Source: Colwellia psychrerythraea (GTDB lineage: Bacteria; Pseudomonadota; Gammaproteobacteria; Enterobacterales; Alteromonadaceae). Taken from it: 64,000 bases of DNA. Shown piece after piece: positions 53,798-63,284 of the stretch. How positions within the stretch are numbered: position 1 is the stretch's first letter; each line of letters opens with the position of its first letter. The stretch is from the NCBI RefSeq assembly GCF_000764185.1, contig NZ_JQEC01000044.1, positions 62,001-126,000 on the forward strand, written 5' to 3'. The notes under the pieces are model-generated. The model did no database searches and had not been told where the DNA came from. It saw only the letters and a list, made by a program, of their open reading frames with translations. The position numbers were made by a program, and so were the translations under genes.

Positions 53798-54121
53798 ATG
53801 AGAAGTGTTATAGTTTTATTGGTGTTTTTAGTTTCAGTAGCAAATGCTGAAACATTTAGTATCAATACTAATATTAAAAAAATTAGAACTGTTACCGAAT
53901 TTAACCCTGAAGTTAAAGCAAGAGAACAGGTAGCTTTTCAAGTGAATGCACCTCTTGAGGGAGGTTGTACCTGGCTTTATTTAACTCCTGAAGCAAAAAG
54001 TGCTTATTCTTTACTGTTAGCTTCAAAGATAGCTGGTAAAGAAGTAGGGATTCAATATTCCACTACTCCATCTCCATGGCATACTGCTACTTGTCAAGTT
54101 CACTTTTTAGATTTGGATTAA
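53798..54121 (+). CDS. Cassette protein: small exported protein
   Basis: 107 aa, AAGGA upstream of the ATG. MRSVIVLLVFLVSVANA is a signal peptide. The mature part, TFSINTNIKKIRTVTEFNP then GCTWLYLTPEAKSAYSLLLAS and TATCQVHFLDL, has two cysteines that could bridge. It lies between two attC sites and is a complete cassette. Function unknown. Confidence 0.75.
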   Translation: MRSVIVLLVFLVSVANAETFSINTNIKKIRTVTEFNPEVKAREQVAFQVNAPLEGGCTWLYLTPEAKSAYSLLLASKIAGKEVGIQYSTTPSPWHTATCQVHFLDLD

Positions 54122-54126
54122 TTACT

Positions 54127-54215
54127 ATAAGTTGCTTAAACGGAAAAAAATAACAGTTGGCCATCGCTCCGCGATTATAGCCAACTATTATTCCCTTCTT
54201 AACAAAGCGTTATCG
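54127..54215 (+). other. attC of the solitary cassette
   Basis: Arms AACAGTTGGC and GCCAACTATT pair around a short centre; the 3' end is GCGTTATCG. The 5' box is degenerate. Confidence 0.65.
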
Positions 54216-54249
54216 ATACAAAATCTAATCCAATAGTCTAATTAGACGC

Positions 54250-54334
54250 AATAGCTAATGCCCGTTGTGTGGTAATAGTTACGTCCCGACATTGAATTCC
54301 ACAGGCAGCTTTGTGCCTCCAGCGGGCGTTAGGA
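54250..54334 (+). other. Second, different-type attC-like site
   Basis: CTAATGCCCGTTG and CAGCGGGCGTTAGGA are near-complementary ends ~80 bp apart, like attC sites of other bacterial groups (GCCCGC/GCGGGC type). Between 54216 and here there is no ORF, so this would be a short non-coding cassette. Nothing else is seen in 54335-54604. Confidence 0.55.
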
Positions 54335-54604
54335 TTAATAAAATGCTAACACCTTCTAAGTGCAGGAAAAAGATATTGGTGAAGTGTTTCGAATGATTAT
54401 TAAGCTTTATTTATGCCACATTTGTCTCGATCTTAATTCGCTTCTACTCTCACTCAAATTAGATGTTATTTAGGGACAATACCTTTCCAATCACCCCATT
54501 AATCTTTATATAGAAATGAAATAACATTTGTTTCACCCGTTAGCCGATGCATTTGGCTAAAGCAAACAAGTTATTTTAACTTCTACTAAAAAATAGAGAT
54601 AATT

Positions 54605-55375
54605 ATGAAACCAATGAAAGCTATGAAAGCATTAGCGCCCGTACTTACTTTAGCTGTTGCTCTAACCTCAACCTTAGGCTCGATGACAACTCAAGCCACA
54701 GATATTAAAACCGTTAACGGCGTAGCAACTTACCCCGATGGTTATCAAGGCACACCAAAACGCGCAGCCAATGAAGACCCTTTTTTATCGCCAGAAAATT
54801 CAGCACTGATATTAATTGATTACCAACCACATATTTTAATGGGCGTGCGTAATATTGACCATGAAGAACTAATCAATAATATGACTGGTTTGATAAAAAC
54901 AGCGGTAATGTATGACTTACCAATAATTTTCTCCCATGTGGGTGTTGGCTTAAATGGCTCACAACCTATGATTGAAGAACTAAGAAAACTTGCGCCTAAC
55001 GCTGTTTTTATCGACCGGACTAATGTTAATGCTTGGGAAGAACCTGAATTTGTTAAAGCCGTTGCAGCCACAGGTCGTAAAAAACTGATAATGGCCGGTT
55101 TATGGACCGATGTTTGTTTAGCCTACCCAGCTATTGAAGCTGAAATGAATGGTTACGATGTTTATGTACCTGAAGATACAGTTGGCAGTATTACCCAATT
55201 GAGTCATGACAACGGTATGCGCAGAATGGAACAAGCGGGCGTTGAACGTATTACTTGGAATGTTGTGCCAGCTGAATTACAACGTGACCATGCGCGTACT
55301 GATACCGCAGGGCCAGTAACACGTATATTTATGGAATACTTGTTCAAGATGGATCCCAATAAACCTTGGAAATAA
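54605..55375 (+). CDS. Exported isochorismatase-family hydrolase
   Basis: 256 aa with a signal peptide (cleaved near MTTQA, about residue 31). The cysteine-hydrolase fold shows the catalytic Asp in LILIDYQPHIL and Cys in GLWTDVCLAYPAIEA, as in YcaC-type hydrolases. Export is unusual for this fold. Substrate unknown. It ends at a good terminator. Confidence 0.83.
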   Translation: MKPMKAMKALAPVLTLAVALTSTLGSMTTQATDIKTVNGVATYPDGYQGTPKRAANEDPFLSPENSALILIDYQPHILMGVRNIDHEELINNMTGLIKTAVMYDLPIIFSHVGVGLNGSQPMIEELRKLAPNAVFIDRTNVNAWEEPEFVKAVAATGRKKLIMAGLWTDVCLAYPAIEAEMNGYDVYVPEDTVGSITQLSHDNGMRRMEQAGVERITWNVVPAELQRDHARTDTAGPVTRIFMEYLFKMDPNKPWK

Positions 55376-55417
55376 GAATTTTAAAAGTAATATTCACCGC
55401 TTCGCCGTTATGAAAGA

Positions 55418-55447
55418 AAAGGCTCGATATTAATTTATCGAGCCTTT
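55418..55447 (+). terminator. Terminator after the isochorismatase-like gene
   Basis: AAAGGCTCGATA pairs with TATCGAGCCTTT, followed by CTC; the internal TTT end is short but the stem is strong. Confidence 0.75.
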
Positions 55448-55543
55448 CTCAATTGTTCAGTTACAAATTTAAAAAGACTACATCCTTGCATTTATTTAAG
55501 ATGGAGATATAAATAAAATAACTCAACAAAGAATATTCAATAA

Positions 55544-56035
55544 ATGAAGTCTTGGTTAAAACAAATCGCTATTTTTGGCGTGATCTTTCTTATCATGAGC
55601 TTTGCGGTTGATACTTGGCGAACTAAAGATATTGATCGACAAGCACTGCCCGAACTACAAGGGCTGACAATTAATAACCAGACCATTGATTTAAAAGCGT
55701 TAAGCTTTGAGCAGCCTGTTCTAGTGTACTTTTGGGGAACTTGGTGCCCTGTTTGTTCCGTGGTAAGTCCTTCGGTTGATACTATTTCACAGTATTACCC
55801 AACTTATAGTATTGCCATGCAATCGGGTGATAATGAGACTTTACAGGCCTATATGAATTCAGAAGAGTATCAATTTCAAGTCATCAACGATAATGACAAT
55901 GCCATAGCGAAATCTTTGGGTGTGCAAGTAACACCTTTAGTGATGGTGATTGACCAAGGAGAGCTTGTTAACTTCACCACAGGTTATGTCAGTTTACTTG
56001 GCTTATGGTGGCGCATTGCTTGGGCTAGTTGGTAA
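55544..56035 (+). CDS. Membrane-anchored thioredoxin-like protein (ScsD/DsbE type)
   Basis: 163 aa. A signal anchor (residues 5-22, IAIFGVIFLIMSFAVDTW) precedes a TlpA-like domain with the CPVC redox motif in FWGTWCPVC and the cis-proline in GVQVTPLVMVI. It would act in the periplasm in disulfide exchange. The C-terminus (SLLGLWWRIAWASW) resembles ScsD proteins. No Scs partners are nearby. Confidence 0.85.
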   Translation: MKSWLKQIAIFGVIFLIMSFAVDTWRTKDIDRQALPELQGLTINNQTIDLKALSFEQPVLVYFWGTWCPVCSVVSPSVDTISQYYPTYSIAMQSGDNETLQAYMNSEEYQFQVINDNDNAIAKSLGVQVTPLVMVIDQGELVNFTTGYVSLLGLWWRIAWASW

Positions 56036-56120
56036 GTTGAACTAATTATCATAGATAGAGTGTGAAGATATTAACAAGGGGTTATATTTAGCCCAAAGTA
56101 ATAATGACTAAAGGAATAAC

Positions 56121-56588
56121 ATGAACAAAGATTTAATTATTCGTCCAGCTAAAGACACTGATCGTCAGTTCATTTTTGGACTGTCACCACGTTTAGCTGA
56201 AGTGGCCGCTTTATCATGGCATAGCGATAAAACACTACAAAAGATGCATGATGATTATTTTGCTGAGGTATTCGCTAACTCATCACCACTGCAAGCTACC
56301 TTCATTGCCGAGCAAAACGAGATTGCGCTGGGCTTTATTCATACTCGTGCACATAAAGATGAAATATCAAATGAAGCATGCGGCACTGTGCCCTTGCTTG
56401 GTGTATCACCAAAAGCACAAGGTTTAGGCGTAGGTAAAGCGTTAATTACAGCAGCTGAGCAATGGGCTAAACAGCAAGGTTATCGCTTATTACACCTGGA
56501 AGTTTTTGCTAATAACAATAAAGCACTAGGCTTCTATCAGAATCTAGGTTTTGAGTCAGAAACCCTTCATATGATTAAAAAACTTTAA
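56121..56588 (+). CDS. GNAT acetyltransferase
   Basis: 155 aa: LLGVSPKAQGLGVGKALITAAEQWA and EVFANNNKALGFYQNLGF are the GNAT motifs in order. AAAGGAATAAC precedes the ATG. A terminator follows. Confidence 0.87.
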   Translation: MNKDLIIRPAKDTDRQFIFGLSPRLAEVAALSWHSDKTLQKMHDDYFAEVFANSSPLQATFIAEQNEIALGFIHTRAHKDEISNEACGTVPLLGVSPKAQGLGVGKALITAAEQWAKQQGYRLLHLEVFANNNKALGFYQNLGFESETLHMIKKL

Positions 56589-56613
56589 TCCATATGGAGG
56601 TTATTCTATTTAG

Positions 56614-56645
56614 AAAAAGGCCAGTTATGACACTGGCCTTTTTAA
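56614..56645. terminator. Bidirectional terminator between GNAT and SDR genes
   Basis: AAAAAGGCCAGT pairs with ACTGGCCTTTTT between convergent genes. Confidence 0.88.
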
Positions 56646-56685
56646 TATCATAATCGTGAAAATTAATTATTAATGAGTTAACAAA

Positions 56686-57291
56686 TTAAGCATCTACTAC
56701 GATCACTTCACCGGTGATAAAACCATCCACTGAACGCTCAAACGCTTTACCAACTAACGTTCCTGGCACAGGCTGAAATCCTGGCATCATTTCGCCATAA
56801 ACCTCCCATGCTTCAGCTAATACCGTTGGGTTCACTACATTGATTCGAATATTTCTTGGCATCTCTAACGAGACACATTTTACAAAAGTATCAATAGCGC
56901 CACTGGTGGTGGCATCGGCAATGGCGAATGGAATAGGCTTTTTATTCAAAATACCACTGATTAAGGTAAACGAACCGCTATCGGCAATATGCTCTTGACC
57001 TATACGCACTAAGTTTATCTGTCCCATCATTTTGCTCATGATAGTAGTCAGCCATTGGGCTTCGCTCATTTCAGTAAAATTGGCATATTCACAAAATCCT
57101 ACTGTATTTACCACCGCATCAAAGTGACCCACTTTTTTATATAAAGCACGAATTGATTGTTCACTAGTAATATCAACAATATGATCAACATCGCCTGAGC
57201 GACCCGCGGTTATCACGTTATGGTTACCTAAACCTGTTAATGCTGCTTGACCCATTTTTCCTAATGCACCGATTAAAATAACTGTTTTCAT
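56686..57291 (-). CDS. Short-chain dehydrogenase/reductase
   Basis: 201 aa from ATG 57291, six bases after GGAG; four upstream codons are left out. The NAD(P) motif is ILIGALGKMGQAAL at the N-terminus, followed by VVNTVGFCEY and ATTSGAIDTFVKC. The classical YxxxK is not evident, so catalysis is uncertain. Divergent from the LysR gene 57472, a likely regulator/target pair. Confidence 0.75.
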   Translation of the reverse strand: MKTVILIGALGKMGQAALTGLGNHNVITAGRSGDVDHIVDITSEQSIRALYKKVGHFDAVVNTVGFCEYANFTEMSEAQWLTTIMSKMMGQINLVRIGQEHIADSGSFTLISGILNKKPIPFAIADATTSGAIDTFVKCVSLEMPRNIRINVVNPTVLAEAWEVYGEMMPGFQPVPGTLVGKAFERSVDGFITGEVIVVDA

Positions 57292-57471
57292 TGTCTGCTC
57301 CATTTCTGTTGGTTTGTTTGTCGAAAGTGTTTCGACTTGATGAACAGAGTTTACTGAGCTAACAAAACAATTAAAAACAAAGCTTAATTGTTAGTGATAC
57401 AAGGTTTTCTTGTTATAGCGAAGGTTTAGCGGTAGATTGAACGATAATCGTAGATAAGCCGGTGAACATTG

Positions 57472-58356
57472 ATGAGTAAGTTAGATAGATTAGACATAAA
57501 ACAGTTAAGGGTTTTTCAGGCGCTAATCCGTGAAAAAAACGCCTCAAAAGCCGCTAATCAACTGGGGTTAACTCAACAAGCAGTAAGTGAACACTTAAAA
57601 AAGTTACGTGATGTTTTTGATGACCGATTATTTCTGAGGAAAACAAATGGTTTCCTGCCAACACCATTTGCAGAAAAGTTATCACACAATGTTGATAAGC
57701 TTTTAAATGATTTTAAGGCGTTGTTATCTCCCAGTACCTTTGACCCAAAAACCATAGACGGTACTTTTGTTATTGCCGCCACAGATTATGCACAGCAGGT
57801 AGTGTTACCGCAATTAGTTGCAACTTTACGACAAGAATCACCACATTTAAAACTTATAGTTAGAGATTTTGAAATTGATAAACTGCATGATTTAATGGAA
57901 AGTGGCAAAGTAAATTTAGCTATAGCCTTTCCTGATTATATTCCTGATAGTTACCCAATTTTAAAGCTGTTTGAAGAGCGACATATTTGTGTGGCATCAC
58001 CGAATTCATCTATCGCTAATACTAACCCCACGTTAGCTAATATTGCCCGTTACCCCAGTATAATTGCCTCACCTTCAAGGCCAAACTTTAAAGGTTCGAT
58101 TGATGACTGGTTCAAAAAATTTGGTTTAAAACGTAACATTGTTGTCTCAGCACCGTGTTTCTCGATTGTGCCTATGTACCTCGAAACCACAGATTCAATT
58201 GCATTCTTACCCTCAAGAGCCATTAAAGGACTAGATTTAGTGGAGATCGGCCTTGAACAATCACCGGATAAATTTGATGTTATTGCCGCTTGGCATCCTA
58301 GATACAATGACGATGCTTTGCAGCAGTGGGTTATATCATTACTCGAGGTTGAGTAA
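57472..58356 (+). CDS. LysR-family regulator
   Basis: 294 aa from ATG 57472 (a TTG one codon earlier is less likely). HTH at about 20-55 (ASKAANQLGLTQQAVSEHLKKL). The effector domain resembles NodD/nitro-type LysR proteins. It reads away from the SDR gene across ~180 bp. Confidence 0.87.
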   Translation: MSKLDRLDIKQLRVFQALIREKNASKAANQLGLTQQAVSEHLKKLRDVFDDRLFLRKTNGFLPTPFAEKLSHNVDKLLNDFKALLSPSTFDPKTIDGTFVIAATDYAQQVVLPQLVATLRQESPHLKLIVRDFEIDKLHDLMESGKVNLAIAFPDYIPDSYPILKLFEERHICVASPNSSIANTNPTLANIARYPSIIASPSRPNFKGSIDDWFKKFGLKRNIVVSAPCFSIVPMYLETTDSIAFLPSRAIKGLDLVEIGLEQSPDKFDVIAAWHPRYNDDALQQWVISLLEVE

Positions 58357-58378
58357 TGATATTTGTTAGACTTAGAGA

Positions 58379-59518
58379 CTAGTTTAAATAGCTATCTAAT
58401 ATTTGTTTACTATATTTACCAGGGTTTTGGCTAACATCATTACACAGCACTGCGACTGACAGCTTTTCTTCAGGTATTCTTGCATAATACGTTGAGGTAC
58501 CTAACCAACCGCCCGAATGAGAGTACTTGGTAATTTTATCCATGGACTTTACAAATTGGCCATTAGCATACAAATTCCCACGGAGTTCATGTTTGCTATT
58601 AGGGGTCAGCATTTTTTTAAGAAACTCTTGCGGGTTCTTACCTAGTTTAGGGCTGTAAAATTGTTGGTCCCAAAGTAGTAATTCAGTGATGCTGGTATGT
58701 AAACCGCCATCACCAACCCAAAATAGATTAGTCATATTGGTTTCATAGCCACCCTCTTTTAATGGTGCGTATCCTGAAGCTCTGTTTTTAACAATTTCAT
58801 TGGCGTCATCACTAAAAAAGGTATGTTGCATACCTAGAGGTTTGAAAATATTCTTTTCAGAGTATTCTCTTAAGGTCATGCCACTCTTCTCTTCAACCAA
58901 CATGGATAACAAGAAATAAGCAAAATTGCTGTATTCCATTTTAGTGTCTGGTTTACGTTTTAAAGGTAGCTTTTTAACAATTTGATAAAACTCATCAATG
59001 GAAAGGTAGTCTTCATTGCCTAAGCGAAATTCACCGCCAGCAGCAGACTTCAAACTGTTTTGTTGACCTTTTGCCTTGCCTTCATAGGAATCACCGACCA
59101 TGTCGTAATCCCCCATGCCAGCAAAGTGCCCTAACATAGCATTCACTGTTACTTTTGAGCCGTAATCAGCTAATTCTGGTAAGTAGCTACGAATATCTTC
59201 TTGCAGATCAATCAAACCTTCATCGGCTAATAACAATACTGCGGTTGCAGTAAATTGTTTAGAAACAGATGCCATTCTAAACACTGAATCGGCCGAAAGT
59301 GGAATGTTATGTTCTAAGTTCGCCAAACCGTAACCTTTGGCAAAAATCAATTGATGGTCTTGTATAACACCTACCGAACAGCCAGGAGCATTGGCCGCAA
59401 ACTTATTAGCAAAAACAGTTTCTATTTTTTCGACAAATTGCTCATTACTTGGTTTAGCAAGTAGAGGTAACGTAATGGCATATAGCGATAAAGCAGCCAA
59501 GGTTGAAATAGTACGCAT
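58379..59518 (-). CDS. Exported beta-lactamase-fold serine hydrolase
   Basis: 379 aa from ATG 59518 (AGAAGGATC upstream). MRTISTLAALSLYAITLPLLA is a signal peptide. Ser84-Val-Ser-Lys87, YSNFAYFLL and YSHSGGW (HxG) are the family motifs. Family members include D-aminopeptidases and esterases. Its location beside an isoaspartyl peptidase and D-glutamate genes suggests a role on D-amino-acid or cell-wall peptides. Confidence 0.85.
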   Translation of the reverse strand: MRTISTLAALSLYAITLPLLAKPSNEQFVEKIETVFANKFAANAPGCSVGVIQDHQLIFAKGYGLANLEHNIPLSADSVFRMASVSKQFTATAVLLLADEGLIDLQEDIRSYLPELADYGSKVTVNAMLGHFAGMGDYDMVGDSYEGKAKGQQNSLKSAAGGEFRLGNEDYLSIDEFYQIVKKLPLKRKPDTKMEYSNFAYFLLSMLVEEKSGMTLREYSEKNIFKPLGMQHTFFSDDANEIVKNRASGYAPLKEGGYETNMTNLFWVGDGGLHTSITELLLWDQQFYSPKLGKNPQEFLKKMLTPNSKHELRGNLYANGQFVKSMDKITKYSHSGGWLGTSTYYARIPEEKLSVAVLCNDVSQNPGKYSKQILDSYLN

Positions 59519-59749
59519 GAAAGATCCTTCTAGTAATACCAAGTCCATTAGTTCTGAGTGGGAAGAAACTTATTGGAATTGGTATAAATTTAATGAAAAA
59601 ACATCCTAATACTTAAAAGAAAAAACAGCAATTTAACCACTGCTGTTTTTCATTTCATATAGTAACAAGATCTTTCTGAGTTGCAGAAATGAATAAAACA
59701 CCCTGAGGTACTTTATTTTAAATTAACCAACAAAGAAAACTATACTGGC

Positions 59750-60796
59750 TCACTCGTCTTTAAATATCGCTACGTAGGTTGGCGTAGTATTTGATTTAGT
59801 CGCTCGATACATGCCTTTAGTATTGAAAGGCAGACTCATATTTCCTTTAGTATCAATAATGATAACACCACCCGTGCCTCCTACAGGCAGTAACACGTCA
59901 TGAATAACTTCATTACCTGCTTGCTCAATTGACTTACCTTGGTACTTAACACGTGCACAAATATCGGCAGCAACATTATAACGAATAAAATATTCACCAT
60001 GACCTGTTGCTGATACCGCGCAGGATTCATTTTCAGCAAAAGTACCAGCGCCAATAACAGGAGAGTCACCAATACGGCCAAAACGTTTATTAGTCATGCC
60101 GCCAGTGCTAGTTCCAGCAGCAATATTGCCCATTTTATCTAAGGCTACTGCACCAACCGTACCGACTTTGTATTCAGTATCTAAGCTTTGATGAGCGGCT
60201 TGATAATCTTTTAGCTCTTTTTCTGCTTTTTCCATTTTGGCTTTCGCACGTAACAGTGATTTATAACGACCTTCAGTATCAAAAATATTGTTATCAACTA
60301 AGGTTACACCTTGTTTTCTGGCAAACTCTTCTGCGCCATCACCGCTTAACATCACATGAACTGATTCTTCCATCACTAACTTAGCTAGGTTAATTGGGTT
60401 TTCAATATGTTTAACACCTGCAACAGCACCTGCTTGACGGTTTTTGCCGTCCATAATTGAGGCATCCATTTCATGGGTCTCGTTATGGGTATAAACGGCG
60501 CCCTTTCCGGCATTAAAAAATGGCGAATTTTCTAAGACATTAATAGCTGCTGTTACTGCATCTAAGCTTTCGCCACCTTTATCAAGTACTGCATAACCCG
60601 CTTCCACCGCCTCTGCTAATTTAGCGCGATAAGCTTTTTCACGTTCAGGGGTAAATTTTGCTTTTTGAATAGTGCCAGCACCACCATGGATAGCGATAGC
60701 AAAAGGTTTTTCTGTTGCATGTGCTAAAGCGGCAGTAGACGATAACATCATTAACGCGGCTATCGAGGCAGCAAGAGGTAAGTTAAGTTTTGACAA
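59750..60796 (-). CDS. Exported isoaspartyl peptidase/L-asparaginase
   Basis: 348 aa, TTG start seven bases after AGGA. The signal peptide ends near ALAHA (residue 26). It is an Ntn hydrolase: self-cleavage before Thr213 in KVGTVGAVALD would expose the nucleophile, and TSTGGMTNKRFGRIGDSPVIGAGTFA holds the substrate loop. It removes isoaspartyl residues from peptides or hydrolyses asparagine. Upstream of the serine hydrolase on the same strand. Confidence 0.9.
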   Translation of the reverse strand: MSKLNLPLAASIAALMMLSSTAALAHATEKPFAIAIHGGAGTIQKAKFTPEREKAYRAKLAEAVEAGYAVLDKGGESLDAVTAAINVLENSPFFNAGKGAVYTHNETHEMDASIMDGKNRQAGAVAGVKHIENPINLAKLVMEESVHVMLSGDGAEEFARKQGVTLVDNNIFDTEGRYKSLLRAKAKMEKAEKELKDYQAAHQSLDTEYKVGTVGAVALDKMGNIAAGTSTGGMTNKRFGRIGDSPVIGAGTFAENESCAVSATGHGEYFIRYNVAADICARVKYQGKSIEQAGNEVIHDVLLPVGGTGGVIIIDTKGNMSLPFNTKGMYRATKSNTTPTYVAIFKDE

Positions 60797-60887
60797 AATG
60801 AGTTCCTTTAGTTGTTATTTTTATATGAGTGTATTTGTTTTTATAAAGTTATTATCTGCTATTAAATAATCCATAGTTTGTTGGGCA

Positions 60888-61925
60888 TTAACAATGCCCC
60901 CAAAGTTCAGTGGGTAAACCACTGATATTACCCTTATTTATTTGCAAACCAAAAGGTCTATCTGCCTTAATTAACAAAGGAGCATCTAGATCAACATAAC
61001 TTGCCTGAGTTGCCAAGACTAAACCTGGTGCCATAGACAGTGAGGTGCCAACCATACAGCCAACCATAACCTGCAAGCTATGTGCTTTAGCCAATTTGGC
61101 AAGCTTTACACCTTCGGTCAGGCCACCAGTTTTATCAAGTTTAATATTGATCACATCATACCTATCTGCAAGATAGGCAATATCCGCACAAGTATGACAA
61201 GACTCATCCGCGCCAATAGGCAGCGAGAAATTTCTTCCTTTCAATATTCCATCTTCGCCGGCTTTTAACGGTTGCTCAATAAGCAGAATAGGTAAATATT
61301 TAACTGATTTATCCACATATTCGAGCAGTTCGATATCCCAGCTTTCATTGGCATCAATCAGTAACTTAGCTTTGGGTGCATTTGCATGCACAGCGTTAAG
61401 TCTCTCTATGATGAGTTCTTGGTTTAGCTTTATTTTTAATAGTGGAAAATCCTGTAATAAAGCTGCCGCTTTACCCATATTTTCTGGGCTGTCTATGCTA
61501 ATGGTTTGTACTGTAATGATATTTTTTGGTTCAACAAAATTGAGCTGTTCACTAACCGAGATTTGTTTAATTTTTGCGTTCAAATCCCACAAGGCACTGT
61601 CAAGAGCGTTTCGAGCCGAGCCCGCAGGCAACCATTGCTGCAGTTGTTTACGGCAATTATCTAGATCTTCACTACAATCGGCTAACTTAGTTGCTACTGA
61701 CTGAATTTGAGCAATAACCGTCGCGACATCTTCACCAAATCGCGCTGTGGGTACTGACTCGCCCGAGCCAGAGAAATAATCCTGATTTAGGGTAACTTTT
61801 ACCACTTCAGTTTCAATACGGCTACCACGGGCAATAACAAATGGTTTTGCCAGTGGCCATGTTTCACGTGTAACAGTAAGGCTAATTTTAGCCTTACCAT
61901 TTACTATTAAAGCTACTTTACTCAT
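60888..61925 (-). CDS. dgcA: DgcA-like enolase-superfamily racemase/dipeptide epimerase
   Basis: 346 aa from ATG 61925, overlapping the stop of the upstream gene (ATGAGTAA), so translation is coupled. It has the muconate-lactonizing/epimerase pattern: KIKLNQE with one catalytic lysine, LLIDANESWD, IEQPL, GADESCHT and IKLDKTGGLTEG with the second lysine. Relatives epimerise L-Ala-D/L-Glu; with a DUF1611 partner the better reading is DgcA, which racemises N-acetyl-D-glutamate in marine D-glutamate breakdown. Assignment rests on the pairing. Confidence 0.8.
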   Translation of the reverse strand: MSKVALIVNGKAKISLTVTRETWPLAKPFVIARGSRIETEVVKVTLNQDYFSGSGESVPTARFGEDVATVIAQIQSVATKLADCSEDLDNCRKQLQQWLPAGSARNALDSALWDLNAKIKQISVSEQLNFVEPKNIITVQTISIDSPENMGKAAALLQDFPLLKIKLNQELIIERLNAVHANAPKAKLLIDANESWDIELLEYVDKSVKYLPILLIEQPLKAGEDGILKGRNFSLPIGADESCHTCADIAYLADRYDVINIKLDKTGGLTEGVKLAKLAKAHSLQVMVGCMVGTSLSMAPGLVLATQASYVDLDAPLLIKADRPFGLQINKGNISGLPTELWGHC

Positions 61926-62943
61926 CTTCAATAGCCTTTAGGTGGCTAACCAAATTTGCACAGCCGGTTATCATGGGATCAAAGCAAGGTACGCCAAACT
62001 CTTGTTCAAGTAGTTTCATCTGCGTCCGACCTTGCTCTTCACCAACAACACGACAATTAAGTGATATGCCAGCAAGCTGAACCTTGGGATTCGTTAATCG
62101 CGCCATCATTAAATTTTGTTCAATGCAGTTCTTCAGATCAGGAATTTTATAATTGGGTACATCCTTAATATCTACTCGACCTGCTTCATGACACATCACC
62201 AAATAATCAGCTTGCGCACCATGTAACAAACCGGCACTCACCCCTGCATAGGAAGGGTTAAACAATGAGCCTTGCCCTTCAATAATGTCCCAATGATTCT
62301 CATCGGCAGCAGGTGAAATTAACTCCACCGCACCAGCAATAAAATCAGCCACCACTGCATCAATACAAATACCATTACTGGCCAGCAACAAACCACTTTG
62401 ACCTGTGGCTTTAAAATGGGCATCAAAGTCCTGTTTTTGCATTTCACGTTCAATTGCCAAAGAGGTGTACATCTTACCGACAGAGCAGTCAGTGCCCACG
62501 GTTAAAATGCGCTTACCACTGCGTTTTTGGCCATTGCCAATAGGAACTTCTGGAATTTGGTGACGTAAATCAATTAGCTGACCACCATGTAACTTAGCAG
62601 CTTGAGCAATGCTAGGGATATCGCTTAACTTTTGATGTAAACCACAGGCAATATCTAAACCTTGCGCTAGGGCATCTACAATGTCATCAACCCAACTTGC
62701 ATCAATAATACCGCCGCTATTGGCTAAACCAACAACAAAGGTTTTTGCGCCAAGGCTTTTAGCCTCTTTAGGCGTCAATTTTTCTAAACCTAGGGTTAAG
62801 ATATTATCTGCATGCGCACATTCACCTAAACAAAGTTCAGGCCGCCAATCCGCAATGCCGCGAGAAGTTTTTATCGCCAAGGGCTTGTTGGCATCACCAA
62901 GATAGAGTAAAAAAGGCGGGTTAAATTGCATAATAAATTCCAC
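61918..62943 (-). CDS. dgcN: DUF1611 protein, DgcN-like
   Basis: 341 aa. A P-loop VGTDCSVGKMYTSLAIE lies in the middle, followed by DAHFKATGQSGLLLASNG, GQGSLFNPSYAGVSAGLLHGAQ and a late AGISLNCR. DUF1611 proteins pair with dipeptide-epimerase-like enzymes; in marine gammaproteobacteria DgcN is reported to N-acetylate D-glutamate before DgcA racemises it. It overlaps dgcA by 8 bases. Together they would let the cell use D-glutamate from peptidoglycan. Confidence 0.8.
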   Translation of the reverse strand: MEFIMQFNPPFLLYLGDANKPLAIKTSRGIADWRPELCLGECAHADNILTLGLEKLTPKEAKSLGAKTFVVGLANSGGIIDASWVDDIVDALAQGLDIACGLHQKLSDIPSIAQAAKLHGGQLIDLRHQIPEVPIGNGQKRSGKRILTVGTDCSVGKMYTSLAIEREMQKQDFDAHFKATGQSGLLLASNGICIDAVVADFIAGAVELISPAADENHWDIIEGQGSLFNPSYAGVSAGLLHGAQADYLVMCHEAGRVDIKDVPNYKIPDLKNCIEQNLMMARLTNPKVQLAGISLNCRVVGEEQGRTQMKLLEQEFGVPCFDPMITGCANLVSHLKAIEDE

Positions 62944-63229
62944 AAACTAAGCAGCTCATACCTATGTTATTCGGTATTTAGTCGCTGACCAAAACAGTGA
63001 ATTTATCTTAAGCTATTTAGGTTAAAACATGGTTATGAAAAGAATATGATCTGTATGCCAAAAAGCTATGGCTTAAACCTAATGACAAAAACTATGCCTG
63101 AGCATGATGTGAAATAGGTTACTTATGAGGTTTGATAGTGCTGTGAAGGCTTACGAATACCACGAAAGAGACTTTAAAACACACAGGAGACATTAGCTAT
63201 TACATAGCGTATGCCAAGCAATCGGACTT

Positions 63230-63280
63230 GCCCAACAACAGGATAAAGTTGCGGCTGCGCGCAACCTATCCATGTTTACT
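63230..63280 (-). other. attC-like site downstream of the end lipoprotein
   Basis: Read on the minus strand, GGATAGGTTGCG and CGCAACTTTATCC pair around a short loop and the sequence ends GTTGGGC, a perfect GTTRRRY. The distal box (AGTAAAC) is degenerate. It sits directly behind a lipoprotein related to the cassette gene at 20392. The rest of 62944-63284 has no gene. Confidence 0.5.
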
Positions 63281-63284
63281 ATAT

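Noticed and set aside
63187-63217. GAGACATTAG...TTACATAGCGTATGCC resembling pieces of the long repeat
   Set aside because: Only two short blocks match, and the 14-mer has an insertion; not enough to call a fourth copy.
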